DNA from: Apoderus coryli
Lineage: Eukaryota; Arthropoda; Insecta; Coleoptera; Attelabidae
DNA: 64,000 bases
Direction of reading: 5' to 3'
Assembly (NCBI GenBank): GCA_911728435.2
Contig: OU452201.1
Coordinates: 8,246,001 to 8,310,000 of the forward strand
Under the pieces are notes generated by a model. That model was not told the origin of the DNA and searched no databases. It was given only the letters and a program-made list of their open reading frames with translations. Shown here piece by piece: positions 46,199 through 57,645 of the stretch; the first letter of the stretch is position 1; each line of letters opens with the position of its first letter. The position numbers were made by a program, and so were the translations under genes.

Positions 46199-46405
46199 CC
46201 TGACCTCTCAGAGGTAATTCAAATGCACTACAAAATCGAATGCAATCTGTTATCTTCGACACCACGTACAGGTTTTTTGTTACATTCCCGTTTAACTTTT
46301 GAATATATCGAATCTAATTACTCGCTAATATTAACCGAGCCCAATACGATATATTCAATTTGATTTTTTAAATCCAAGTGATACTCATATGTTACTATAG
46401 ATATA

Positions 46406-47053
46406 TCATAACGTGGCACCAGTTTTTGAATACCCTCCTCATAAAATTCTGCCGCCTGACTTGTTAACCATTGTGGTACCGCTCAAGGAAAGTCAATTAG
46501 ACCAAATTGTTACTGGTGACGAAACATGGGTGGCCTACATCACACCAGAATCGAAACAACAATCCATGGAATGGCGACATTCATCATCACCCAAAAGAGT
46601 GAAGTTTAAGCAAACAATTTCTTCCCGGAAAATCATGTGCACAGTTTTTTGGGACAGAAAAGGAGTATTGCTAGTGGAGTTTCTGCCTCGTAATGAGAAA
46701 ATCAATGCAGCGTCTTATTGTGAGACATTGAACAATCTGCGTCGTGCAATCCAGAACAAAAGACGTGGCAAGTTGAGTAAGGGTATCGTTTTGCTGCATG
46801 ACAATGCCCGTCCACATGTGGCTAATCGGACCAAAGATCTCATCAAATCTTTTAAATGGGAAACTCTAGATCATCCTCCATACAGCCCTGATCTGGCGCC
46901 CACCGACTACCATTTGTTCCTGCACTTGAAGAATCACCTGGGTGGTCAGCGTCTTCAAGACGATAACGAAGTCAAAACATTTGTGATACAGTGGTTAAGT
47001 CATGCGGCAGAATTTTATGAGGAGGGTATTCAAAAACTGGTGCCACGTTATGA
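46406..47053. repeat. Inverted repeat made of the mariner's own 3' coding end
   Basis: 46406-46470 is the reverse complement of 46992-47053 with few mismatches: TCATAACGTGGCACCAG against CTGGTGCCACGTTATGA at its other end. The right arm is true coding sequence (FYEEGIQKLVPRYD). The left arm is therefore an inverted duplicate that replaces the transposase N-terminal half. Confidence 0.9.
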
Positions 47054-47093
47054 CAAGTGCCTCAATATTCACGGAAATTATGTAGAAAAGTAG
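46471..47093 (+). pseudogene. Mariner transposase catalytic domain, DD34D intact, N-terminus lost
   Basis: The open frame reaches upstream to 46413, but its first 19 residues come from an inverted copy of the gene's 3' end and are not native. True homology begins near VVPLKESQLDQIVTGDETWV. Catalytic residues: Asp in VTGDETWV, Asp in LLHDNARPHV, and Asp in YSPDLAPTDYHLF, with exactly 34 residues between the last two, the mariner DD34D spacing. The C terminus (LVPRYDKCLNIHGNYVEK) is complete at 47093. The N-terminal paired-type helix-turn-helix half that binds the ends is absent, so autonomous transposition is not possible. The lack of any stop in 207 codons suggests a young copy. No mariner ends were located. 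Confidence 0.9.
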
Positions 47094-48018
47094 ATTAAGG
47101 TACAGACTTTCATGTAAAAATAAAATTATTGCGATATCTTTGCACGTCTTTTTTTAATTCCAAAACGGTACTTACTTAAAAAACATGCCTCGTAGATTCT
47201 GATATAACAATTTACCTCACTAGACCTTGAAAACACTGTTTTTCAGTCCTGTATGTACAGGGTGGGCCAAATTTGACACTTTTCAATGGAAACACCCCTT
47301 ATTTTAAGAGATATCTTTTCTAGTTTAGGCGCCAGGGGGCATTTTAACAGATAATGTATTTCTGAAAACACTTTTTTTAGCTGTTTTTTGTGAAGAATAC
47401 ACTGATACAATGAGTGTTTATACAGGGTGTTTTCTTATACGCACTGGTCCAGTTCAAATATATTTCTATCAACGGTATTTTAATTAAAAAAAGTCATGGA
47501 AATGTTTATATCATATAAATATCAAAGCTTTCAAAGTTTTGTTGTATCCTACAACTACATAAATGTGTCATTCTGTACATGTTATATGCAATATGAATAT
47601 CATTAAAATACATAGAATATGTCTGGAATAAAATCGTTAAAAATTCACGCATGACAAACATAATGTTTTGATACATGCATTTATCATGTGATTAGTAATG
47701 TTTTAAAGGTGCAAAAATACACACACACACACAATACACTAATGATAAAATTTATTCATGGTTCTCTAATAAACAATAACATTAAATTTGTTTCATAATC
47801 AGCACGATTTCAACAAAGGACGACATTTTTGATGAACTGGCTGACAGATATATTTTAAATTTTAATTTAAAATCTACACTCCTGAACAAAAAGTATAACG
47901 AACAATGAATGAATGAATGTATATTCCCAAATTACTGTGCAGGTTTTATTATTCTATTGATAACAGGTTGTAGGCCATTTCATTAATCATTGACAATTCA
48001 AGAATTTGGCGATATAGC
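47094..48018. repeat. Region with two CAGGGTG-type ends
   Basis: TGTACAGGGTGGGCCAAA at about 47256 begins a segment related to the minus-strand repeat ending at 21646. TATACAGGGTGTTTTCTT at about 47422 is a second, different end. Neither has a visible partner. A short (AC)n run occurs at about 47720. Confidence 0.55.
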
Positions 48019-48020
48019 TA

Positions 48021-49193
48021 CAGGGTGTTTTAAACCAAATTTCTAAGCGCTATCAGCTCGGATACGTTATACACTCTGTTCAATATAAGAATGAGATAGC
48101 ATTGGAATCCTGGAAACAGTAGGAGTTACAATGTCGGTTAAATGAGAGCAAAGTTGTACAATTGAAACACCTTTTAAATTGTGTTTTTAAAAGTAAAGTC
48201 ACTTTAGCCGTTTTCGAGAATTTTTCAAAAAACGATTTTTTACGATTTGTGATTTTATTTATTTCTGACATTATTTTTACAAATATTAAAAAAATGAGAA
48301 GCACTTGCTCATTGTTATTTTTTTAATGTTCACTACCACGTTTCGTTTTTGAAAAACCATCATCAATTTTGTTTTTTTTTAAATGCGGCTCTGAATTTTT
48401 TATTGTTAAACTTAAAGGCATTTTCAATTCAAAAATAGGTTGTATATCACACGTAATGGTTCAAACAAATTTTCCGTGTTTTTCGCTGTTATTTAAAATT
48501 ATTCAAGAAAAATCGTCATAGTTTGGCACTTATTTTGCGTAAAACATTCATCTGAGAAAGGTTTATTTAATAATTTCAAAAAACACAAAATTTCAACTAA
48601 ATTTAAAAAACCGCGTACTGAGAGAGAAATAAATTGGCAAATGATAATCAATAATTGTGAGTAACGACGAGATTATATTTTTGCAAAACCTACTAATCTG
48701 GATTCAGTCAGTGAAGTGCCAAATTATGGCGATTTTTCTTGAGTAATTTTAAATAACAGCTAAAAACACTGAAATATATATTAGTGTGATATACCACCTA
48801 TTTTTAAATTTAAAATGGCTTTAAAATTCAAAATAAAAAAATCCAGGGCCGTATTTAAAAAAACGAAGTTGATGATGGATTTCAAAAACGAAACCTTGTA
48901 ATGAAAATTTGTAAACGCTATCTTTTTTTCCTCAAAAAGTAACAATGAGGAAGTGCTGTTAATTTTTTTATATCTGTAAAAATAATGTCAGAAATACATA
49001 AAAACTAAAATCGCAAAAAATCGGTTTTTCAAAAATTCTCGAAAACGGCTAAAGTCAGTTTTAAAAGGTGTTTAAATTGTACAACTTTTATCTAATTAAA
49101 CCGACATTGTAACTCCTGCCGTTTCCAAGATTCCAATGCTATCCCATTCTTATTTTGGACACAGTGTATATCAAAAATGATTGTGTCCCCTTG
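48021..49193. mobile_element. Fold-back MITE, ~1.17 kb, arms about 500 bp
   Basis: The arms 48021-48530 and 48716-49193 are reverse complements at moderate identity. Matches include GCATTGGAATCC / GGATTCCAATGC-type blocks, ACTTTAGCCGTTTTCGAGAA, and the central AAGAAAAATCGTCATA against its match near 48720. The outer end is CAGGGTGTTTT on the left and CAAGGGGACAC on the right, both next to TA. A partial third copy of one arm lies at 54668. No coding capacity. Confidence 0.8.
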
Positions 49194-49196
49194 TAT

Positions 49197-49750
49197 AAAA
49201 AATATTTTAATCTAAACAAGTTAAAAATATCATTCATGGATTTTATCAGTAAAAATTTTAGAAAAATACCATGTATTTAGGTCAAACCGAAATTTACGAA
49301 ATAAACTTATCTGATCCAGATGTAAGTATTTCAATAACGTATATATAAATTTAAGTAAATAATTACTTTAGTATATCTGCCGTTTCTAACGGTATTTGTC
49401 TCATAAATTCTAATTTAATGCCTCTTTCATACTCATAGAAGAACAACTTCTCTCTACAACAAAAGTTTTAATAAGAGACATGGGGCATCTTTTCATGTAA
49501 TTTATTTTATTCCAAAGAAAGTTCCACTGATTTGTGTATTAATAATGCGCTCCTGCTGTATATTTTAAAGGTTGCACAAGGTCCGTGTTATTCGTAGACT
49601 CACGATAATTAAAATATACAACTTCAATTTTGAAGTTGCACAGTCGTGTCCGAGAAAATATATATTTCATTTCAGAGTTTATTTAGGTCTCTATGGATGT
49701 GCTCTTTGAACAAAAATTAATTTTAACTTTCTTTTCCAACACAACTTCCT
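49197..49750. other. Unassigned AT-rich stretch
   Basis: No signature seen. Confidence 0.4.
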
Positions 49751-50095
49751 TTTACTTTCCCGTGCAGGGAAAGTATTGTGAACGCGCTAAAAAAAAAAAT
49801 TGAGGTAAAGACGAATATAACCATTTTGAAGTTCCTTGAGACGATTAAGACCATTTCGAGACGGAAGTCTATTTGTCTGTGTGTATTCTTCCACGATAGC
49901 GCCTAAACGCTTTAAACAATTGAGCTAAATTTTGGTGTGTGAGTTTGGGGGAGTCCCATTAGTTTTTGGTTGAAATCGAGTGATACATCATTTTAAAGCA
50001 TTTTTATATGCATACCGATAGGTTACTTTTGATATTTGTCCCCATAATTCTCGAGAAAATTGCGCTTAAAATTTCACGAGTTAGCTAGTTGGAAC
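49751..50095 (+). repeat. Hairpin-ended repeat family, longest copy
   Basis: It starts TTACTTTCCCGTGCAGGGAA, a hairpin (ACTTTCCC / GGGAAAGT), then GTATTGTGAACGCGCTAAA, an A-run and TTGAGGTAAAGACG. It continues with ATATAACCATTTTGAAGTTC, GAGACGATTAAGACCATTTC, GTCTGTGTGTATTC, CACGATAGCGCC and TTGAGCTAAATTTTGGTGTG. The copy at 58606 shares all these blocks in order; shorter copies lie at 22452, 60361 and 62660. The far end is not defined. Confidence 0.8.
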
Positions 50096-51110
50096 CTAAA
50101 CTCTTAAAAGAATATGTAATGAATTTTGGATTGCAATCCCAGCTCTGGCAACTTTTTTTTATTTCAAATTTCTGAATTAAATAGTGAGTTTGACATCCTT
50201 TGTCAGTGCTTGTGTCCTCTGTCCAATAGCGCCCATTCTGTGCATATACCCAATATACAACGAGATACAACCATCTGACGTCCGGCTGTCCTCCTTCATA
50301 TAAACATAGTTGCCACCGTTTAATTGCACTAACCATAACAACGAGTTTGTTAGGTTAGTTTATTCGGCGACACAACCGATTTTTTTAATAGTTTGTTCAA
50401 AACTAAGATGAAGCAGATTTGACACTTACTAGGTTACCAATCTCGAAACCTCACACACTTGAAAAACAGATGGTCCACCCATTATATTATATCAATTTCA
50501 ACTTTGGTTTTGTAAAAATTTACATAACACACCGTTGTAGTGTCGCCCCATTTATAAATATTGTTCTACAACCTATGTATATGTCAATATGCCAAATAAA
50601 AGCCATAAAAATAGAAGTGTCCAAGATGTGATATATTTATGTTACCAGTTTCGCACTAAATAAATGTCAAAATACAGTTTTGCGGCTCGCTAGACAAACA
50701 GATAAAGAAATATGACACCTATATGGGAACATATGAAAGCAAATTTATATATAAAAAACATGAGAAGAGTTGGAAATAGTGGAAAGCCAACTTTATTATT
50801 GTCAAAATTTGGTAGAAATGTTCTATGTATTTTGTTGTTAAGATTACCAAAATACGTTTTATATTTCATCATCAATATAACTACGATACAACAGACAAGT
50901 TATGTACCGGGCCCTTTTGGCTGTCCTTAGAGGATATCTCGGTTATTTCTAAAGGCAGCACCTTGCGGTTTTCGCGAACCTCAGCGATTTTTTTGTGTAG
51001 TAGCACAAAAGATTTTACTTGTTTTTAAAATTCAGGAAATGGTAAAGCAAGAAATATATTAAGGTGTAATGAAGGCAATTCGTAGGCTGGCAGATTTGCA
51101 TTAGATAACC
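50096..51110. other. Unassigned stretch
   Basis: The minus frame 50085-50336 and plus frames 50712-51028 are open but unrecognised. Confidence 0.35.
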
Positions 51111-51116
51111 GCTGTA

Positions 51117-51545
51117 CTAAAGATATTTATCAATGAATCCAGATACGGAATTATGAAAGTAGTACTGGGTTCCAGAACCTGCTGGAGGATTTGCACGAAG
51201 CGTTTGTCGATTTGTAACCCTCGGCATTTTAAAGTCTGTATTAATATGCTCGGCAATTTTTTCGGTTTCTTTTATTATGTTTAGGCTCTCGTCATTAAGA
51301 TTTTTCCCGGTGTCCAAACTTTTTGACTACAAACTATATACAACTGGTTGCAAACATGCAAAATATTTTCGTTCACCACTAAATTAAGTTTGTGGAAAAT
51401 ACAGCGTGTACTTTGCCCGAATAATTTTTTGTACCCTGCCGCCCTTTCTTACCGTTGTGCGATGCACTTTTCAGGGTCAAGGTCTGCATTGGCTTGGAAA
51501 CTCTCAATGGCTGAGGCTAAAGAAATAAGTTCCGATAATCAAAAC
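51117..51545 (-). pseudogene. hAT transposase relic (ZMYM1 / 52-kDa-repressor-like)
   Basis: On the minus strand, in more than one frame, the order is: CIAQRYERAAGYKKLFGQS (compare the Y-D-G-A block), RCIFHKLNLVVNENI (compare HC-x-x-H-x-LNL), then, in the open frame 51317-51117, KETEKIAEHINTDFKMPRVT, NRQTLRANPPAGSGTQYY and NSVSGFIDKYL. The block M-P-R-(V/I)-x-x-R-Q-x-x-R-A-N-P-P-A followed by Y-Y and F-x-D is highly characteristic of ZMYM1-type hAT transposases. The Y-D-G-A aspartate reads E and stops interrupt the reading. The rest of the element is not visible. Confidence 0.72.
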
Positions 51546-52648
51546 AAATTATTTTTATATTAATCAACATGGAGGGTTGACCATTCCACAGAGTATGAAG
51601 GCTGAAGGTCACCGGCCGCTAGAAGCAGAGTCGAGGACGAGAAAGATGTTACCAAAAAAATGTAAATTACAACTATACTCATAAAGAATTTTTATTTTTG
51701 CCTACTAATATACAGATTTATAGTTAAACCCTTGTTGTTTTTATACTTTTTGCGCGATAAGAAATTGGAGATTCGCACCTACTTCTTCTTAAAAATAGTA
51801 GTCGACTATAAACCGCGCCGATCGTTATAAATAATTTTCGTTAAGTTAAAAGTAAAGTGTAGCTAATTTTGAGGAATTTTTTGACAATTATTGGATTACG
51901 CGATGGAATTGAAGAGGAGGGCCCTCAACTCACCAAAAGAAGAAAACCAAAGTAGGATTTCCAATTAAGTATAACGGATTATAACAAAACTATACCTACA
52001 GTCCACAAAAACAAAAGTTTATTTACTACAATTTTAATTAAGTTTATCTCGTTAGGTAAAATGTTGTTAAATTATCATGATATTTTGAAAATATTTAAAT
52101 AATTACACTTTGGAAACTTTGTTATCAGGCCTATAGAGATTTTTAGTAATTTGTCCAAATGATGAATGTGACTCAAGGCATTTCTGTCGGTGTTCGCCCA
52201 TTAAATTTATCACGAGGAGATTATCGTTAGCTCCACACAAATGGACTAAAAGCTTTTACTTCTAATTTTATTAGAAGAGTAAATCTCCTACCAGAGAAGT
52301 AAGAATAAAGGGGAGCTAAATGAGGTATATATAAGTTATTTCTCTCATTTCATAGGTATATTTACCTATTGTAATTAATATAATAGGCACTTGCCCCGTT
52401 TTGGGTAATTAAATCTATTCCACGTGCAAGTTAAATGCTGTGACGTTTAACCACTGCCGCCGTCGCTATGTCGGGATTTTGCAAACTGGATTTATATACT
52501 TTTTTTCCAAAAAGCGTTTTGTTTTTGCTAATCGAAAGACATAAAATTACGGGGTACAAAAGGTCGGTAAAAGGATTAGTTTTAAACTGAGATAAAACAA
52601 ATAAGTACCTAGAGCTACAAAATAAATATACAAGGTGGCCGATTTTAG
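51546..52648. other. Unassigned AT-rich stretch
   Basis: No signature seen. Confidence 0.4.
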
Positions 52649-52651
52649 TGT

Positions 52652-53353
52652 GTGGGCCGAAGATATCTCAAGATCTATAAGCGCTTGTCACTGGATGGTG
52701 TGGCCATTCAAATCTCCGATCATGCCAAGAACTTGGGACTAATTATTGACAATGGGCTTAGATTTACCCAGCATATAACATCAAAGCTTCAAATTGGCTA
52801 TGCCAACCTTAAGAGTATCTATGCCACTAGGAAATTACTTTCATTTAGCCTGAGAAAGTTGTTGTGTGAATCACTGGTGCTGTCGCATATGAACTTCTGT
52901 GATTACGTCTACGGTCCGTGTCTCTTGCGGGTTGATTCGGCGCGTGTCCAACGACTTCAGAACTCATGCTTACGATTGGTTTTTGCAATACGGAAGTTTG
53001 ACAGAATATCTCATACCTTATCAACCATAAAGTGGCTTAATATGATTAATAGAAGAACATTGCACTCTGTGTTTCTATACCACAGGATCATTTTGTTGAA
53101 AACTCCGCCTTACTTGTATAGAAGAATAACTTTCCGGACTAACATACATAATGTAAATGTCAGACGCAAGGATATTATTACCATTCCTCAACACAGAACT
53201 GCCATGTATCGGAGGTCTTTCAGTTACAATATAGCTAAATTCTATAATGAGATGTCTTCGGAGATGAAAACATTATCACTGTCTAAGTTTAAAAATTGTT
53301 TGTATGATAAATTATTTCAAGAGCAGATGACACTCATTGAGTCTGAGGTTTGA
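52652..53353 (+). pseudogene. LINE ORF2 C-terminal domain (post-YxDD)
   Basis: The frame is open from 52652 (GTG; no real start because the copy is truncated) for 233 codons. It contains AKNLGLIIDNGLRFTQHI, the L-G-x-x-(I/L)-D block after the YxDD box, then LVLSHMNFCDYVYGPCLL, VQRLQNSCLRLVFAI, PPYLYRRITFRTNIHNVNVR and a tail RRSFSYNIAKFYNEMSS. The catalytic RT motifs are upstream of the truncation, so the piece is non-functional. Absence of stops suggests a fairly recent insertion. Confidence 0.82.
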
Positions 53354-53606
53354 GGTGGGTTTACTTATGTTGGAAATTGTAACCTTTATATTATTATTAT
53401 TACATTATTATTGTATTATTATGTTTAGTGTTTTCGTTTTAGATATTTGTTAGCATATTTATAATGTATTATAGGGCCCTTGCTGAAAATCAGCTTTGCT
53501 GAGCTTGCGCCTTTTGGCATCTGATTTTTCTTAGTTTATTTGTTTTTCCATTTTTGAATGTATGTAATTTATGCCAATAAAGCCATTTATTATTATTATT
53601 ATTATA
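52652..53606 (+). mobile_element. LINE 3' fragment (CR1/Jockey-like) with (ATT)n tail
   Basis: A 5'-truncated LINE whose uninterrupted frame ends at 53353. It is followed by a 3' region ending AATAAAGCCATTTATT and (ATT)n to about 53606. The tail and C-terminal protein resemble those of the element at 8134. No target duplication identified. Confidence 0.85.
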
Positions 53607-53664
53607 AACAAAAAAATCCTTTACAAAACTTTTAGGCACTGAACCCAACCTAAAAATGTTCAAT

Positions 53665-53700
53665 TATACAGGGTAGTTCACAAACGCGCAGCTGACCAAA
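53665..53700 (+). repeat. Isolated CAGGGT-type element end
   Basis: AATTATACAGGGTAGTTCAC begins at about 53661. It resembles the other TA-CAGGGTG ends, but a matching inverted end was not found nearby. Confidence 0.4.
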
Positions 53701-53871
53701 CTTGCGTTTTCTTTGCTAAAAGACAAGAAAAATGGCTATAGGGTTGACATAAATTTAAGGCGTTGTGGTTACTACAGAAACAAAAAACTAACCAATTTTT
53801 CGTGTCAGGTCTATTTGAATTCCCTTCTTTTCTCCGTTTTACTAGATTTTATTTTCTTTCTTTTTTTTACC

Positions 53872-54087
53872 TTTTCTTGGGATGAGGTTCACAAATTTAA
53901 AAAAAGAATATTTTTTTTTTGAAACTATTTTTTTAATGGTTTCATGTCATTTTTTTTTTTTTTCACCAACGTTTCGACTAGACTCGGCTAGTGTGTTTCA
54001 AGAAATTCTTTTTTTTTCCAATTCACAAACATTTCTTTTTCCTTTTTTATTATTACTATTAAATTTGTGAACCTCATCCCAAGAAAA
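53872..54087. repeat. 29-bp perfect inverted repeat
   Basis: TTTTCTTGGGATGAGGTTCA and 9 further bases (53872-53900) are exactly complemented at 54059-54087. The loop of 158 bp is T-rich. Likely the arms of a small fold-back element or inverted duplication. Confidence 0.92.
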
Positions 54088-54188
54088 CGAAAAAAAAAGA
54101 AAGAAATTGAAGATCAAGGTTCAAGAATAATAAATAAGAAAAACTAGAGTTTATTGGCTTGAGATTTGTAATTTTTCAGGGCGGTAAC

Positions 54189-54545
54189 ATTTTCTAAATT
54201 GTATTTTTATGGTAAAATGTTAAATGGGACACCCTGTAAATCTGCTTAGATTCGAGAAGCTCCTTTCCTATACTTCTAATTGATATAATTTCATGAGCTC
54301 AAGGCTAACCGTTTTTTCATAAAAATTATTAAAAAAAAAAAAGAAAAAATTGCCGACAAATTAATTTTATTTTCTATTTAAAAACAAAAAAGTTAAATTA
54401 CAGCTTTATTTTAATAATTTGCAAATATACGCTAATGAAATATGATATTAAAAAAAAAGTATAGGAAACGGACTTCTCAAATTTAAGCAGATTTACCCAG
54501 GGGTCCCATTTAACATTTTCCCATAAAAATATAATTTGGAAAATG
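54189..54545. repeat. Imperfect 85-bp inverted repeat containing a CACCCTG motif
   Basis: 54189-54273 (TAAATGGGACACCCTGTAAA at its centre) is inverted at 54459-54545, with differences in about one base in eight. The loop of about 185 bp is A/T-rich. The CAGGGTGTCCC motif lies inside each arm rather than at the outer edge. Confidence 0.85.
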
Positions 54546-54667
54546 TGAGGTAGTTAGTTTGTTACGTTAGTTTATTGGAAATAATCAAACTAATACAATT
54601 ATAATTAACATTTTGTTTCATTACGCGGGTCATATATTTATGATTCTAATATTTCATCTTTTCGGGA

Positions 54668-54875
54668 AAAAAGTAAAGTTACTTTAGCCGTTTTCGAGAA
54701 TTTTTCAAAAAACGATTTTTTGCGATTTTAGTTTTTATTTATTTCTGACATTATTTTTACAGATATAAAAAAATGAAAAGCACTTCCTCATTGTTATTTT
54801 TTGGGGAGAAAAAGATAGCGTTTAACAATTTTAACTACGACGTTTCGTTTTTGAAAAACTGTTATCTATAAATCT
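54668..54875 (+). repeat. Partial copy of the 48021 fold-back arm
   Basis: AGTAAAGTTACTTTAGCCG, TTTTCGAGAATTTTTCAAA, TTTCTGACATTATTTTTACA and AAGCACTTCCTCATTGTTA follow in the same order as 48190-48330. It starts abruptly near 54668, so it is a fragment. Confidence 0.85.
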
Positions 54876-56803
54876 TTAGATCGTCTGCAAAAAGCTTAAA
54901 GTTATTGCTTAAGAATCATTTGAAAATATCATTCACAATTTTATACAGTTTTTGTTTTTATACAAATGTTTGAATGTCTGAACTAGGCTTAAGAAATATC
55001 TACAAAAACAAACTTAATGTAACAATAACAGAAAGAAAGAAAGTTTTCGAAAAAAATTCAGAGTCTCTAGAAGATGATTCAGATTCCATCAATTTATTAT
55101 TAAAGAAGGCCAGCGAACGGCGCAGTGGTCCGAAGTCTGTTATCCATAAAAACCTTACGTAGAAATTGTTTTGCAACTTTGAAACTCATTGCATTGCGCT
55201 ATAGCGAAGCTAGCTTAGCCGAACAATATAACTTGCAATATTTGTTTGTACCTACAAATTTATTTTTCTTATTCAACAAAAAGTTCAATATAGAATTATT
55301 ATACTCTCAACATACCTATATAATTGCTGTAACAACCGGTATTTCAGTAGGTAGGTATCTCAATGCAAAAATTTATCTCAAAATGTTAGGATTTTTAAAG
55401 AAAGTAATTAAGGTAGGTGCTGAAAGTAAATAAACAACTAATTCTATACCTATACAAATACTTTGACCTATATTAATATTGCGTACCTAAATATCTTCGG
55501 AAATAATTGAATTGAATCTTACAAACTGATAATAACCTAACCCGTTGTCGAGTGAAAGGTCTTCTTTAATACTCGCTGATACCCACCTATTATAATGATC
55601 GTAAAAATGGCATTCACCATCTCACAGGTAAAGGAGGCAAACTATAATACGTAGGCAACTCAGACGAGATCTCGCGTTGGTACTACCTAATATTACTTAC
55701 ATAAAGGTACCTACATACGTTTGTTCGATACGTTCACGTTTTGAAAACATCAGTCATTGACCTTTTATGGCTGTACTTAACTTTAGTAGTGTTTTTTGTA
55801 TATAGTCAACTTTTATACAATGTGGATGAAGTAGGTAAACTTACTAGTATCTACCTAGGCAAAAATGATTTTGAAATTGATGATATTTTAAAGTTTGTGT
55901 GGTTGGTAGTGGAAGTACTCTATTGATTACATGGATAATTAAATAGGTTATATGATACTGAACTGAACTAATCATGGAAATAAAAGTGTAAAACGCCAAA
56001 GTTAATATTTTGTTATCTAGCGTGATTGGCCGATATCGTTTTTCCCGCTGCCGACACGATAAATATATCGGCTGGATTTGAGGATCCAAACACCCTTATG
56101 TAATAGTAGAGACGCCATGTATTTAGTAGTGGGACTGAGAATTCTATTGTTCGCTACAATTCTATACATGTGCCGCACTCTGCGTGACAAATTATTCGTG
56201 ACAACTCGGCTAAAATAGTAGACTCGAAGCGTTACCTCCAGACGTATAGAATTCTCCAATATCGTCCAGTAGGTATAACCTAACTTTTCATAGTTTTTCA
56301 TATAGATAGAGAGGGGTGTTGTGTCACTGCCGTCTAGGCTTGTTTTTTTAGTAGAATAATTGTTGATATTCCTTTCCACCCAGTTTCTTGTTCAAAATAG
56401 ACCATTCAAATGCTTCCATGTGATTTTTAACTAAGGAATGTCTCCAAATGCCAAAGTTTTTACAAGAGGTGGCACAGCAGTAGCAATATGTTGATTTTCC
56501 AAATGTGGAAGAATTCCGTTAACAACATACTGAAGCCTTATCAAGCCTGAAGAGTTCACGAAACCGTGTAACCTCTATTGCTTTTCTCATTAAATGTCTC
56601 TCTATAATATTTTCATTTCGAAGTTCTTCTAACCTCTCTTCATCATCAAAGGCTTGGATATTTGCAACAATAACTTGCAGCATGATTGATTGCTAAAGTA
56701 AAACGTACCAAAACAATCAAATCACAAATCATTAAACGATCAGACGCCTTTAATTTATCCTTAAAAGATATACTTCTCGTTAGGATGAACTATTTCTGTA
56801 ATA
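54876..56803. other. Unassigned stretch with a charged short ORF
   Basis: A plus frame at 54974-55162 contains a charged run (ITERKKVFEKNSESLEDDSDS then INLLLKKASERRSG) less A/T-biased than its surroundings. No family recognised and no splice structure, so it is not called as a gene. Other frames (55125-55433, 55741-55926, minus 56017-56379) are unrecognised. Confidence 0.35.
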
Positions 56804-56805
56804 TA

Positions 56806-57643
56806 CAGGGTGACATAGAAAAAAGTACATTGCATAGTGCCACACAATAGAGGCCATTAAAATAAGATTAAAAGTTCCCATGAACACGGGTCCGCAAGGC
56901 CTTCGGTTAAAAGTTACGGGGTGTTGAATTTTAATTTTTTAGTTTTTTGAATATCTTTAGCCAGAGACGCAAGAAATGGATAAAATGTGGTATACAGGGG
57001 TTTTTTATCATGCTAAATTCAAATATGATCTTAGTTTTGATAGAGGGCGCTACATACAGGGTTCCATCCCTATTGAATCGGTCGTAACTTTTTATACCTT
57101 TAACAATTATTACATTAGTTTGACAAGTGTCATTATGACACATTATTTAATTTTTATTTATCATTGTTTTTGCAAAGGTTACTTTGGCGCTTTTTGAATA
57201 ATTTGCGTGCATTGTCGGCTTTTAGATGCATTTGTACTGGAACCATTGCTTCTAGCGACTTGGACAAAGTATACCTTTCTTAAGTGTAAAAGAAGGGATA
57301 ACAATTTTTTTTAGTCGAAAATGACATACAGTGTATAGCAAAAAAATTACGACCGATTCAATAGGGATGGAACCTTGTATGTAGCGCCCTCTATCAGTAA
57401 TCACAAAACTAAGATCATATTTGAATTTAGCGTGATAAAAAACCACTGTATACCACATTTTATCCATTTCTTGCGTCTCTGGCAAAAGATATTCAAAAAA
57501 ACCCAAAAAAAAAATTAAAATTCAACACCCGGTATCTTTTAACCGAAGGCCTTGCGGACCCGTGTTCATGGGAACTTTTTTTCTTATTTTAGTGTCCTCT
57601 ATTGTGTGGCAGTATGCAATGTACTTTTTTCTATGTTAATCTG
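56806..57643. mobile_element. Fold-back MITE, 838 bp, arms about 290 bp
   Basis: Arms 56806-57092 and 57347-57643 are reverse complements at high identity: for example CCGCAAGGCCTTCGGTTAAA (about 56890) is inverted near 57545, and CCATCCCTATTGAATCGG (about 57065) near 57355. Outer ends CAGGGTGACATAG and CAGATTAACATAG both abut TA (56804-56805, 57644-57645). The two mirror-image frames (56976-57197 plus, 57252-57506 minus) are a by-product of the arms, not genes. Confidence 0.88.
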
Positions 57644-57645
57644 TA

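Noticed and set aside
56976..57506. Two ORFs with the shared sequence MDKMWYT
   Set aside because: They are the same DNA read from the two arms of a fold-back MITE.
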